Notes under the pieces: model-generated
Databases searched by the model: none
The model's input: the letters and a program-made list of their open reading frames with translations, nothing else
What the model was told of the DNA's origin: nothing
Translations under genes and position numbers: made by a program
In this document: piece by piece, positions 41,394 to 48,245 of the stretch
Numbering within the stretch: position 1 is the first letter of the stretch
How the letters are laid out: the number at the start of each line of letters is the position of its first letter
From: Elusimicrobiota bacterium
Lineage (GTDB): Bacteria; Elusimicrobiota; Elusimicrobia; Elusimicrobiales; UBA9959
Reading direction: 5' to 3'
NCBI GenBank assembly: GCA_016208085.1
Contig: JACQYT010000064.1
Location: forward strand, 1 to 48,245
Length of the DNA stretch: 48,245 nt

Positions 41394-42884
41394 ATGAAAA
41401 TCAAAGGTTTAATGATATCAGCGGTTCTTCTCTTCTCTTCTCTTGTGTTCTATTCCGTTCCTCCAAACTGCGAGGCGGCTGTTACGCCCGTGCGCATAGT
41501 TCAGCAAATCGTCGTCTTTTCCATGCCTCAAAATTGCGAGGCATCCGTCATGGAGCAACTCTGTTTCTCGGTTACAAGCTTCCTGGACGGCGAAGCCGCG
41601 AAGACTAACGCCGACTTAAAAGCCTGCAAGGACAAGTGCGGTTGGAAAAAGAGGAAAGACGACCTGATAGACGCCGCCCGGAAAAAAGCCAAAGAGTCCT
41701 GCGCCAGGGGCAAGGCTCCGGACGTCAATGAATTAAGCAAAGGGCTGGATAGGAACACAAAAGACCGGCTTAAGGATTTGTACAATCGGAACATCCGGAT
41801 GTTCGACGGTACAGCCAAGCTTAAAGCGGTTGATTTTAACGCCGCTTCCTAAAAAGATGCCACTCTAACCGGCAAGACCGCCGCATTGGGCAAGGGTGGC
41901 AATATTGTCGATTTAAAATCCTCCGAGCCGGCTATCCCTAAATTAAATACTGCATCGGAATTCAGCTTGAGCGGGAAAAGACTGTCTGGTGGGACTTCAG
42001 AGTTGGCAAAGCAATCCACTGTTCTACCGGCCTCCGCATCATCGGCAAAGACGCCGGCAGATGCTTCACTCGTATTATCTGCGAATTCACAGACAAAGGG
42101 AGGTCCCGCGAATGCCGCTCCGGCGACCGCGAAAGCGGCGGCCGCCGCCCCTGGAATAGACCCGGGCTTTTCCGGCTGTTTTTGTAAAGGCACCGATCCG
42201 AATTATTTTATAGACAAAAGCCCTTCGGTGCCCAATCAAGCCGCCTGTCCGAACGCGTGTTGCAGGACGTATGGCCTGCTTTGCCCGTCCGGCGACTGCG
42301 GGCCGTACGATACAAAAAAGTCCTGTTGCATAAATAAAAAAGTGGTGAATAAATTCAAGACGCCGGATAAAACGCTGCAGTCTGTCGGGGTGATACCCGA
42401 TTGTAAAAATCGGATCCAGGCAGTTTCTGAGAAAATTGTTAAGCCCGAAAAACAAGGTTGTTCTATTACCCCGGCCGCGGCACGTCTTATCAATATAAAA
42501 GAAAGAAGATTTGCAAATCCAGGAAAAGTAATAAAGTTCCTTCACTTGGACAGCGGAAGACCTCTGATTACAGACTTTAACGATCCCTTTAAGGGTCTCA
42601 CGCCGCTTTTTAGCGGTCCATGTAACACCCATGACTGGTGCTATGGAACCTGCCGGAAGAACGCCAATGACGCTGCGGATAGAAGAAAATGTAATGATCA
42701 GTTGCTTAAAAACTTAAAAGATAATGTTTGTGCTAATGCAAAATATCCAGTGACAAGGGAGGAATGCAATGAGTTGGCAGGTGATATATACAATGGCTTA
42801 AGATGGCCGGTTCCCGCAATTGGAGGTCCCGCTGCTTTTGCGAGCGCTCAAATTGACCATTGCAAATGCGATTTATGCCCATAA
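41394..42884 (+). pseudogene. Secreted phospholipase A2-domain protein (polymorphic toxin-like), split by an in-frame TAA
   Basis: Read as one frame it has 496 codons with a single TAA at codon 153 (41850-41852). Residues 1-28 are a signal peptide almost identical to that of the 45439 protein, and the shared module runs to about residue 220 (CGWKKRKDD, KKAKESCARG, SEPAIPKLNTASEFSLSG). A Cys-rich segment follows (about 255-320). The C-terminal domain contains CNTHDWCYGTC with the His-Asp pair at 413-414, then KCNDQLLKNL and further cysteines: the pattern of PLA2 domains in bacterial toxins. The usual Cys-Asp of the second motif is Cys-Asn-Asp. Either a nonsense mutation, readthrough, or restart at TTG 41886 must be assumed; the aligned residue in the paralogue is a sense codon. 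Confidence 0.75.
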
Positions 42885-43801
42885 TACTTATTGAAATATT
42901 TAAAAGACGGTATTGCGCTGCTGCAATAATTCGCGGCATGGTTTTTTTCTCTATTCTCAGCCTTATTATTATTCCGGTCTTAGTGCACGCGAATGAATGG
43001 GGCTGTGATAATGTAATGGCATGTTTAAAAGGTCTGGAGGACAAAGACCCGTATGTCCGAAGATATGCAGCAGCGAATATCAGGTCATTTGGTCAGGAAT
43101 TAAAAAACGAGGAGCGGCAGGAAATAATAGCGGCCTTGAAACAGCATCTTCAAGACACGGATAACCGTGTGCGATACCGTGCGGCCGGCTCCCTGGTTGA
43201 TTTGGATAACACTCCAAAGTATGTCCTGCCGGTTCTCTTTGAGATGCTTAAAGATAAAGAAGAAGCTGAGGTCGCAGCACTTAATCTTCGTCATTTCGGT
43301 GCAGAGGCCAGGGAGGCAGTGCCTATAATTATCGACCTGATGGACAAGGAGGGAATATCCTGGTCCTGGGGTTATCCTCATTCCACATACGCCGATGTGC
43401 TGCGGGATATCGGTACGCCTGAGGCTCTCGCTGCAATTACGCCGTTCAGACGAAGGGAGTTGGTAGTAAAAGTATTTTACTCGCCGATTGGATTTTTGAT
43501 GATGCCCCCGCTGGCTATTTTAACCAGTATATGTTTTATGGGCCTCTTTTTGTGGGGCCGCACTCAATACAAAAAGGGGATACAAATAACGCATAAACCC
43601 CTTCTTATTACGGCTCTAAGCTGGGGTTTATATGCGGCTCATGAATATATGTATGGCGGAAATTCCCCTTTCCGTCTTGACCTTATGCTTTACTGGTGGT
43701 TTTTATTGATTATTACTTTAACAGGCTTAATTCCCTTGTTAATAAGCCGCTTGCGGGCGCGAACGCAGGAAAAATGCCAACCCGTCGGCACAAATCCATA
43801 A
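42875..43801 (+). CDS. HEAT-repeat membrane protein, candidate immunity protein for the PLA2 protein
   Basis: Overlaps the PLA2 gene by ten bases; the ATG at 42875 (MPIILIEIFKRR) gives 308 residues, with ATG 42866 as an alternative. An N-terminal hydrophobic segment (about 20-38, ending VLVHANEWG) is a signal peptide or anchor. It is followed by HEAT-type helical repeats (about 45-165: DKDPYVRRYAAANIR, DTDNRVRYRAAGSLV), and a C-terminal part with about three membrane helices (about 200-300). This places the HEAT domain outside the cytoplasmic membrane. Overlap with a toxin-like gene and the matching compartment make an immunity role plausible; it is not proven. Confidence 0.65.
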   Translation: MPIILIEIFKRRYCAAAIIRGMVFFSILSLIIIPVLVHANEWGCDNVMACLKGLEDKDPYVRRYAAANIRSFGQELKNEERQEIIAALKQHLQDTDNRVRYRAAGSLVDLDNTPKYVLPVLFEMLKDKEEAEVAALNLRHFGAEAREAVPIIIDLMDKEGISWSWGYPHSTYADVLRDIGTPEALAAITPFRRRELVVKVFYSPIGFLMMPPLAILTSICFMGLFLWGRTQYKKGIQITHKPLLITALSWGLYAAHEYMYGGNSPFRLDLMLYWWFLLIITLTGLIPLLISRLRARTQEKCQPVGTNP

Positions 43802-43868
43802 TCAGCGATTTTCGCGGAGCCATAACCGCCACGCCGATATAACATTATAACATTCGGCGCCGTAGCAA

Positions 43869-44100
43869 TCATCTAAAGCGCAGGGCCAGCGTGCCGCCAC
43901 TGAGATTAAGCAGGGCGGCGGGCAGGTTATTCCAGGGAACGCCGCAGAGGATCGGATTGTGTGCGCGGCGAGGAAATGAGACGGTGACTTTGGAACCCCC
44001 CACGCTGACGACCCCTTTGCCCTGCACGAAGTGGCGATAGAGCTTCGGCGCGTCGCGGTCCTCGAAGCCCCGGAGCTTGCGGGCGAGCATGGTATAGAGG
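43869..44100 (-). pseudogene. C-terminal remnant of a DDE-type transposase
   Basis: About 75 codons on the minus strand, from MLARKLRGFEDRDAP to a stop, look like the tail of an IS transposase: LYRHFVQGKGVV, then SFPRRAHNPIL and a hydrophobic end. The RRAHNPIL-type motif near the C-terminus is common in several DDE transposases. The rest of the gene is absent; GGTTAGGGGACG units flank it at 44100-44123. It fills most of the 43802-44151 gap. The family is assigned from memory of the pattern only. Confidence 0.4.
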
Positions 44101-44151
44101 GTTAGGGGACGGTTAGGGGACGCTACACAATATCTCAATTCTTTGTGCAAA

Positions 44152-45241
44152 TTATTTTTTTATGAGCTGCCACGCTATTTCGGAAGCTTTAACGAGGTGT
44201 TCCAGGAGTATATATTCGTCGTTGGTGCGCGGGTTCTTTGCGCCTATCCCGAAGTTTAAGGCGGCCACGCCTGGCGTTGAGCGAGTTCGCGTCGCTTCCG
44301 CTTTGGGAAATTACGGGGACCGGCTGCAGTCCTGCGCCGCGCAAGGCGGTTTCGGCCATGCGGCACACCCCCGAATCCTTGTCGTGGCGGTACGGCTGAA
44401 AATCCCACGCCCAGTTGAACATCGCTTTCCCGCCGGCGGCGGAGGCGGCTTTTTCAAATTCCGCCTTTATGCCGTCCAATATGGGCAGTCCCTTGGCCTT
44501 GTCGAGAGCGCGGACTTCCCCCCTGACCAGCGTGTAGATCGGAACCACGTTAGTGGCTTCCCCTCCGGATATAATGCCGATATTGGAAGTGGTTTCCTCG
44601 TCGTGCCGGTCGGTATCGAGCGCTGCGAGGGCCTTGGCGGCTATGCGGATGGCGGAGATCCCGGTCTCCGTGTCCGGGCCGGAGCGGGAGGGCTTGCCGG
44701 TCACATGTACGGCGAAACCCGCCACGCCGGGAGAGGACGAGACATAGCAGCCGGGATCAAGCGAAGAATCAAAAACGAAAGCGTATCGGATGCCCGCGGG
44801 AAGGCCCAGGTTGCGGCCGCCGGCCATGGTTGTTTCGCCCTGCGTGGTAAAAGCGATTGTAAAGGGCTTAAGCGGAAGGTTAAAGATGGCCGCGCGCTCC
44901 AAGGCGTAAAGAATGGCGGCCATGCCGGCGCGGTCGTTGGCCCCCAGCGGCCATTTGCCGTCCGAAGCTATCCGGTCGGCGGTGACGACCTGTTTCGTGG
45001 AAGAGGTAAAGTTGGCCGTGTCCATATGGGCCAGCAGCGCCAACTCCCCCCCACCGCCCACGGGGCAGACTATGTTGCTTGTGTTGGACCCGGAAACAGC
45101 GTTGGCGCCGTCCCTCAGCGGCTCGAGGCCGAGGTTCTTAAGAAAAGAATAGGCGAACTGCGCCACCGCCGCCTCTTTCCCCGAACGGCCGTCAATGCGG
45201 GCCAGCTCCAGGAACAATTCAGTTATACGCCTGTGCTCCAT
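44152..45241 (-). pseudogene. M20-family (peptidase T-like) peptidase, frameshifted
   Basis: The ATG at 45241 with a GGGAG site begins MEHRRITELFLELARIDG. M20 metal-site motifs are LLAHMDT, GANDRAG, VFDSS and the C-terminal SGSDANSLNAR. Just after the last one the frame breaks near 44268-44276; in another frame the expected end continues (VAALNFGIGAKNPRTNDEYI) to a TAA at 44152. The change equals a loss of two bases or gain of one. The usual Glu-Glu pair of the active site reads Gly-Glu (TTQGETTMAGG), so the catalytic base is missing too. A decayed gene is likely, though a sequencing error could explain the frameshift. Confidence 0.75.
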
Positions 45242-45375
45242 TTTTAATCTCCCTGCGACCGTTCCCTTACATGTACTGCACGACATTAAAACTGTACAAC
45301 ATTTTCTCCGCTTATTAAAATCCAAATAAAATATGACAGCCGAAATGCGGATAGTTGTTTAGGGAATTCGACGCT

Positions 45376-45403
45376 TTGACATTCCGGGTGCGTTTGCTAC
45401 AAT
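45376..45403 (+). promoter_or_regulatory. Promoter of toxin-like locus 2
   Basis: TTGACA (45376-45381), 16-base spacer, TACAAT (45398-45403) with a TGC extension. It matches the promoter at 41331 at nearly every base. The start codon follows at 45439 with the same GGCGGAGG leader. Confidence 0.8.
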
Positions 45404-45438
45404 ATAAATGTTGGGTTTTGCCGGCGGAGGCCGCGGAT

Positions 45439-46992
45439 ATGAAAATCAAAGGTTTAATGATATCAGCGGTTCTTATCTTCTCTTCTCTTGTGTTCTATTC
45501 CGTTCCTCCAAGCTGCGAGGCGGCTGTTACGCCCGGACGCATAGTGCAAATTGCCGTTACTATGCCGCAAAGTTGCGAGGCCGGCGTTATGGAGCAGCTT
45601 TGTTCCTCGGTCACCAGTTTCCTGAATGACGAAGCCGCCAAGGCCGATACCGCGTTAAAAAACTGCACTAAAAACTGCGGCTGGAAAAAACGGAAAGACG
45701 ACCTAGTAGACGCCGCCAGGAAAAAAGCCAAAGAGTCCTGTGCCAGGGGCGAGGCCCCGGACATCAACGACATAAACAAAGGGCTCGATGGAAATGCTAA
45801 GGCAAGACTCAAGAACCTGTACGACAGCAACAGCCGGATGTTTGACGGGTCCGCAAAGCTGGCCGCAGCGAATTTCGCCCCGGTTTCACCCAAGAATACG
45901 GCCATAACCGGCAAGGGCAGCCAAGTCACCGATTTGAAAGCTTCGGAACCGGCTATCCCTAAATTAAATACTGCATCGGAATTCAGCCTGAGCGGCACAA
46001 AACTATCCGGCGGGACATCAGACCTGGCCGCATCAAAACAGTCCTCCGTCTTATTGGCTTCCGCAGTGTCGGCAAAAACCTCAGCAGATAATACATCCGC
46101 ATCCCAGGCAAAATCCCAAACTGATGCGACCACCGCAAAAACTGCCGTTTCTGCGGACGGGAAAACAGGCGCGCAATCCTCTCCCTACATATATTGGTGT
46201 AGTTGCCCGCAAGCCCCGCCCGATGAAGCTGGGACGTTGTTTGAGTCAACTGACTACAATGATTGCGTTAAGCAATGCTGCGCTAAGTACCCTTGGGGCA
46301 CCGACTGTCCCTCAAGCGGTTGTTCCGCCGGTCAAGTCCAAACTCCATCAGGATGCTGTCTCGCCAGTCAAGTGACTACAACAGGGATATGCTGTCCCCC
46401 AGGACAAACCCCGGTAGCGGACGGGACATGCGGCTGTCTCAAAGGTCAAGTATTTACTATAGCGGAAAAATGCGAACCTGAGTCTGGACCACGCTCGTTG
46501 ACGCCGGAAGAAAAAGGAATATTAGAAAAAATCTTTGGAGCTTCATTAAATTATAAGACCATTGTCTTTGAACATCGGAAAGGAAAAGGGAATATTAAAA
46601 CCTCTGGCCAAAAGATTGTTATGTATGATCAATATGAAGATCCACAGGGAGCCGTGGAAACATTTTTCAACGGCAATATAATGAACGAACTTGGAAAGTC
46701 AAGATTTGTACATGAGGCAATGCATGTCTGGCAACGTCAGCACACCAATCCTATTACGTTATGGTTTCAGAAGATGGATGTTATGGTGACAGAATGGATT
46801 CATGGACCATATTACACATATAATTGGGAAGGAGTTGCTGATAGGACTTCGCTTGATAAATTTACACTTATAAAGCTTAACCTCGAACAACAAGCAGAAT
46901 TTGTACGAGAGTATTATGAAGGAACTATCGATAAAAAGTATAAAGAATATGCGGGCAAAATAATAAATGAAATCCGCACAAAAAATATTTGA
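45439..46992 (+). CDS. Secreted zincin-domain protein (polymorphic toxin-like), intact paralogue
   Basis: From the ATG at 45439 the protein has 517 residues. Residues 1-28 are a signal peptide (MKIKGLMISAVLIFSSLVFY). The module shared with the 41394 gene extends to about residue 215, including CGWKKRKDDLVDAARKKAK and a Ser/Thr/Ala-rich linker. A Cys-rich segment (about 253-345, with QCCAKYPWGTDCPSSGC) follows. The C-terminal domain (about 350-517) has HEAMHVWQRQ, zinc motif HEAMH at 425-429, and later NLEQQAEFVREYYEG, whose Glu residues may complete the zinc site. This combination is typical of zincin toxin domains at the ends of Rhs- and DUF4157-type proteins. The frame is intact. A secreted, probably antibacterial, metallopeptidase is inferred. 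Confidence 0.75.
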   Translation: MKIKGLMISAVLIFSSLVFYSVPPSCEAAVTPGRIVQIAVTMPQSCEAGVMEQLCSSVTSFLNDEAAKADTALKNCTKNCGWKKRKDDLVDAARKKAKESCARGEAPDINDINKGLDGNAKARLKNLYDSNSRMFDGSAKLAAANFAPVSPKNTAITGKGSQVTDLKASEPAIPKLNTASEFSLSGTKLSGGTSDLAASKQSSVLLASAVSAKTSADNTSASQAKSQTDATTAKTAVSADGKTGAQSSPYIYWCSCPQAPPDEAGTLFESTDYNDCVKQCCAKYPWGTDCPSSGCSAGQVQTPSGCCLASQVTTTGICCPPGQTPVADGTCGCLKGQVFTIAEKCEPESGPRSLTPEEKGILEKIFGASLNYKTIVFEHRKGKGNIKTSGQKIVMYDQYEDPQGAVETFFNGNIMNELGKSRFVHEAMHVWQRQHTNPITLWFQKMDVMVTEWIHGPYYTYNWEGVADRTSLDKFTLIKLNLEQQAEFVREYYEGTIDKKYKEYAGKIINEIRTKNI

Positions 46993-47026
46993 CCGGGATT
47001 AATATTTATATCTAGGCAAAATAATT

Positions 47027-48073
47027 ATGAACACCACTGAAAGACCAACAGAAACAAACTCCCTGCCTGTTGCAGAGACACGGCCCGCTGGTTTTTGGAT
47101 CCGTTGCGGAGCATTTACGACTGATTTCCTGTTAGCATTCCTTATACCACTCATAATAAGTTGGCTTTTGTCAAATATTTCAAATTTTGTCGACTCAGAT
47201 GCTTATAGTATTTGTAGTGTTTTTGCGTTGTTTGCCATCATTAATGTCTTTTTTTCAGTCGGCAAGCACCTGGCTGGAATAGATATTGTGCGTATCGATG
47301 GCTCATTATTGACACGTTATATTCGCCTTGAAAGATGTCTATTGGGCCCCGCCTTAGTAGCATTATTAATAATGCTCTGGTTTTATCCTTCAATAAATAC
47401 GCATGTGGAAGCGCCTTTTTCTGTGTATTTTGGGTTGTTCGTGATGGGGATTTTGCTTGTGCCAGCGGCCTTACCTCGCAAACGCGCACTACATGATTAC
47501 TTGACCAGGACTCACGTGGCTTATGTTAAGGAAATCAATTTGTGGCGCAAAGCGGCTGTTATTTGTATAGGATTTCCACTGGTAATATTTTACATAGTGA
47601 TATCTGTTAACTTAACACGGTGGGGAAAGGCATTATATGATGCCAAATTAGAACCGAATAATTCCCCGGAAACAGCAACACGATTAAATCCTGAGCAATC
47701 AGTGGATGGGCGGGCCGTTTCAAGAAACCCAAATGTGTTTTCGGTCGAAGCTAAAGCGGGGCAGATAATCACGTTTTATATAGAAAATCATGGTGGTCCG
47801 ATGGACCGCGCTGCCTTTAAGGTACTTACCCCCAAAAAAAAGACGCTTTATGAAGACATTCTTCGTTTACATACCCATTATAGCGAAATCATACGCCCTT
47901 CGTTAGAAACATATCCCGACGTAACATTGTCGATTAATAAAGAATTAGATTACGAATTGCGTGTGATTGCGAAAATGGAAGGAACTTATTATTTAATAAT
48001 TAACGAATACGCACAACGTGGCAGTCGCATACCGCTTGTTTGGAAATACCATCTAACCACAACTGTTAAATAA
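47027..48073 (+). CDS. RDD-like membrane protein with C-terminal extracytoplasmic domain, candidate immunity protein
   Basis: A 348-residue protein beginning 34 bases after the zincin gene. The N-terminal half has RDD-family features (PAGFWIRCGAFTTDFLLAFL, then GKHLAGIDIVRIDG) and about five membrane helices, the last at about 183-200. The C-terminal half (about 205-348) is soluble and probably outside the membrane; NSPETATRLNPEQ and FSVEAKAGQIITFYIEN resemble bacterial pre-peptidase-type (PPC) beta domains. Base composition is clearly AT-rich compared with the core genes. Position behind a toxin-like gene suggests immunity; this is inference. Confidence 0.6.
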   Translation: MNTTERPTETNSLPVAETRPAGFWIRCGAFTTDFLLAFLIPLIISWLLSNISNFVDSDAYSICSVFALFAIINVFFSVGKHLAGIDIVRIDGSLLTRYIRLERCLLGPALVALLIMLWFYPSINTHVEAPFSVYFGLFVMGILLVPAALPRKRALHDYLTRTHVAYVKEINLWRKAAVICIGFPLVIFYIVISVNLTRWGKALYDAKLEPNNSPETATRLNPEQSVDGRAVSRNPNVFSVEAKAGQIITFYIENHGGPMDRAAFKVLTPKKKTLYEDILRLHTHYSEIIRPSLETYPDVTLSINKELDYELRVIAKMEGTYYLIINEYAQRGSRIPLVWKYHLTTTVK

Positions 48074-48245
48074 ACTCATTCTCCCGACCGAGTAGGGTTA
48101 GGGGTTAGGGGACGGTTCTTAAGTGCGCCGAGTAAATGTATTAGGTCTTACCGGTGACCTGTCTAAGTTCGACGGGCAGGAAGTCCGGCTTGGGCAAAGG
48201 TTAGCAACCAACCCAACACTAAATCCTACGCGTGGGGCGGCAACA
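48074..48245. other. Possible end of a mobile element at the window edge
   Basis: GGGTTAGGGGTTAGGGGACGG (48095-48115 region) repeats the unit that flanks the transposase remnant near 44100. The following 130 bases (AAGTGCGCCGAG... to the edge) return to high GC and hold no open frame I can support. They may be the left end of an insertion element whose gene lies outside. Confidence 0.3.

Noticed and set aside
41363-41608. An 81-codon frame (MLGFAGGG...) in another phase at the start of toxin locus 1, also present at 45408
   Set aside because: Tempting because it is found in both loci, but the DNA there is nearly identical, so conservation carries no coding information, and the frames diverge at once afterwards.
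44162-45247. A 361-codon plus-strand open frame opposite the M20 peptidase
   Set aside because: Antisense shadow of a gene with clear M20 motifs; its product has low-complexity composition and no recognisable domain.
1-48245. tRNA, rRNA, tmRNA or CRISPR genes
   Set aside because: I looked in the intergenic regions for cloverleaf ends, conserved rRNA stretches and spaced repeats and saw none; a dedicated scan (tRNAscan-SE, Infernal) could still find an overlooked one.

Overview
The window looks like a piece of chromosome from a GC-rich, diderm (Gram-negative type) bacterium. Support for two membranes comes from an Omp85/BamA-type barrel, a phosphoheptose isomerase (LPS core sugar) and several Sec signal peptides. 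MurE carries the DNPR motif of meso-diaminopimelate-adding enzymes. The gene order and the many short intergenic palindromes and telomere-like tandem repeats would fit Elusimicrobiota or a related candidate phylum. That is only an impression; a 16S or ribosomal-protein tree would be needed to decide it.

Layout. Positions 1-2058: an exported protein cut by the window edge and an Ldh2-type dehydrogenase, with repeats around them. Positions 2059-13777 (minus strand): a compact dcw operon, mraZ-rsmH-(56-aa ORF)-ftsL-ftsI-murE-murF-mraY-murD-ftsW-murG, driven by a near-consensus promoter with MraZ boxes; murC, murB, ddl and ftsQAZ do not follow murG. Positions 13957-15613: an HExxH peptidase and a membrane protein. 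Positions 15677-23850 (minus): the classical origin-proximal block rpmH-rnpA-yidD-yidC-jag-mnmE-(membrane protein)-mnmG-rsmG, with rpmH hidden upstream of rnpA. Positions 23858-31762 (plus): recO, a DUF4143-type ATPase, glyQ-glyS, a Ycf46-like AAA ATPase and an unknown exported protein. Positions 31949-37561 (minus): a secreted zincin-like protein with an overlapping small membrane protein, another exported protein, an Omp85-type protein and nadE. Positions 37763-41278 (plus): rpsB-tsf-pyrH-gmhA.

Positions 41331-48073 are the accessory part and the most interesting one. Two secreted proteins share a nearly identical promoter, leader, signal peptide and N-terminal module, but end in unrelated toxin-like domains: a phospholipase A2 domain in the first and an HExxH zincin in the second. 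Each is followed at once by a different membrane-anchored protein, the usual position of an immunity gene. The first copy has one in-frame TAA between the shared module and the toxin domain. Base composition becomes visibly AT-rich in the toxin domains and the downstream genes. I read this as a Sec-exported, domain-swapping (polymorphic) toxin-immunity locus. A frameshifted M20 peptidase and a transposase remnant lie between the two copies.

The second theme is repeats. A composite of about 160-166 bp with five successive hairpins occurs twice, and paired changes preserve its stems. There are also isolated ATAAAATGTTG palindromes, heptamer arrays, a 276-bp MITE-like element whose terminal repeat encodes the end of nadE, and repeat insertions kept in frame inside yidC, mnmG, nadE and the end of murE. 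No tRNA, rRNA or CRISPR array was seen.
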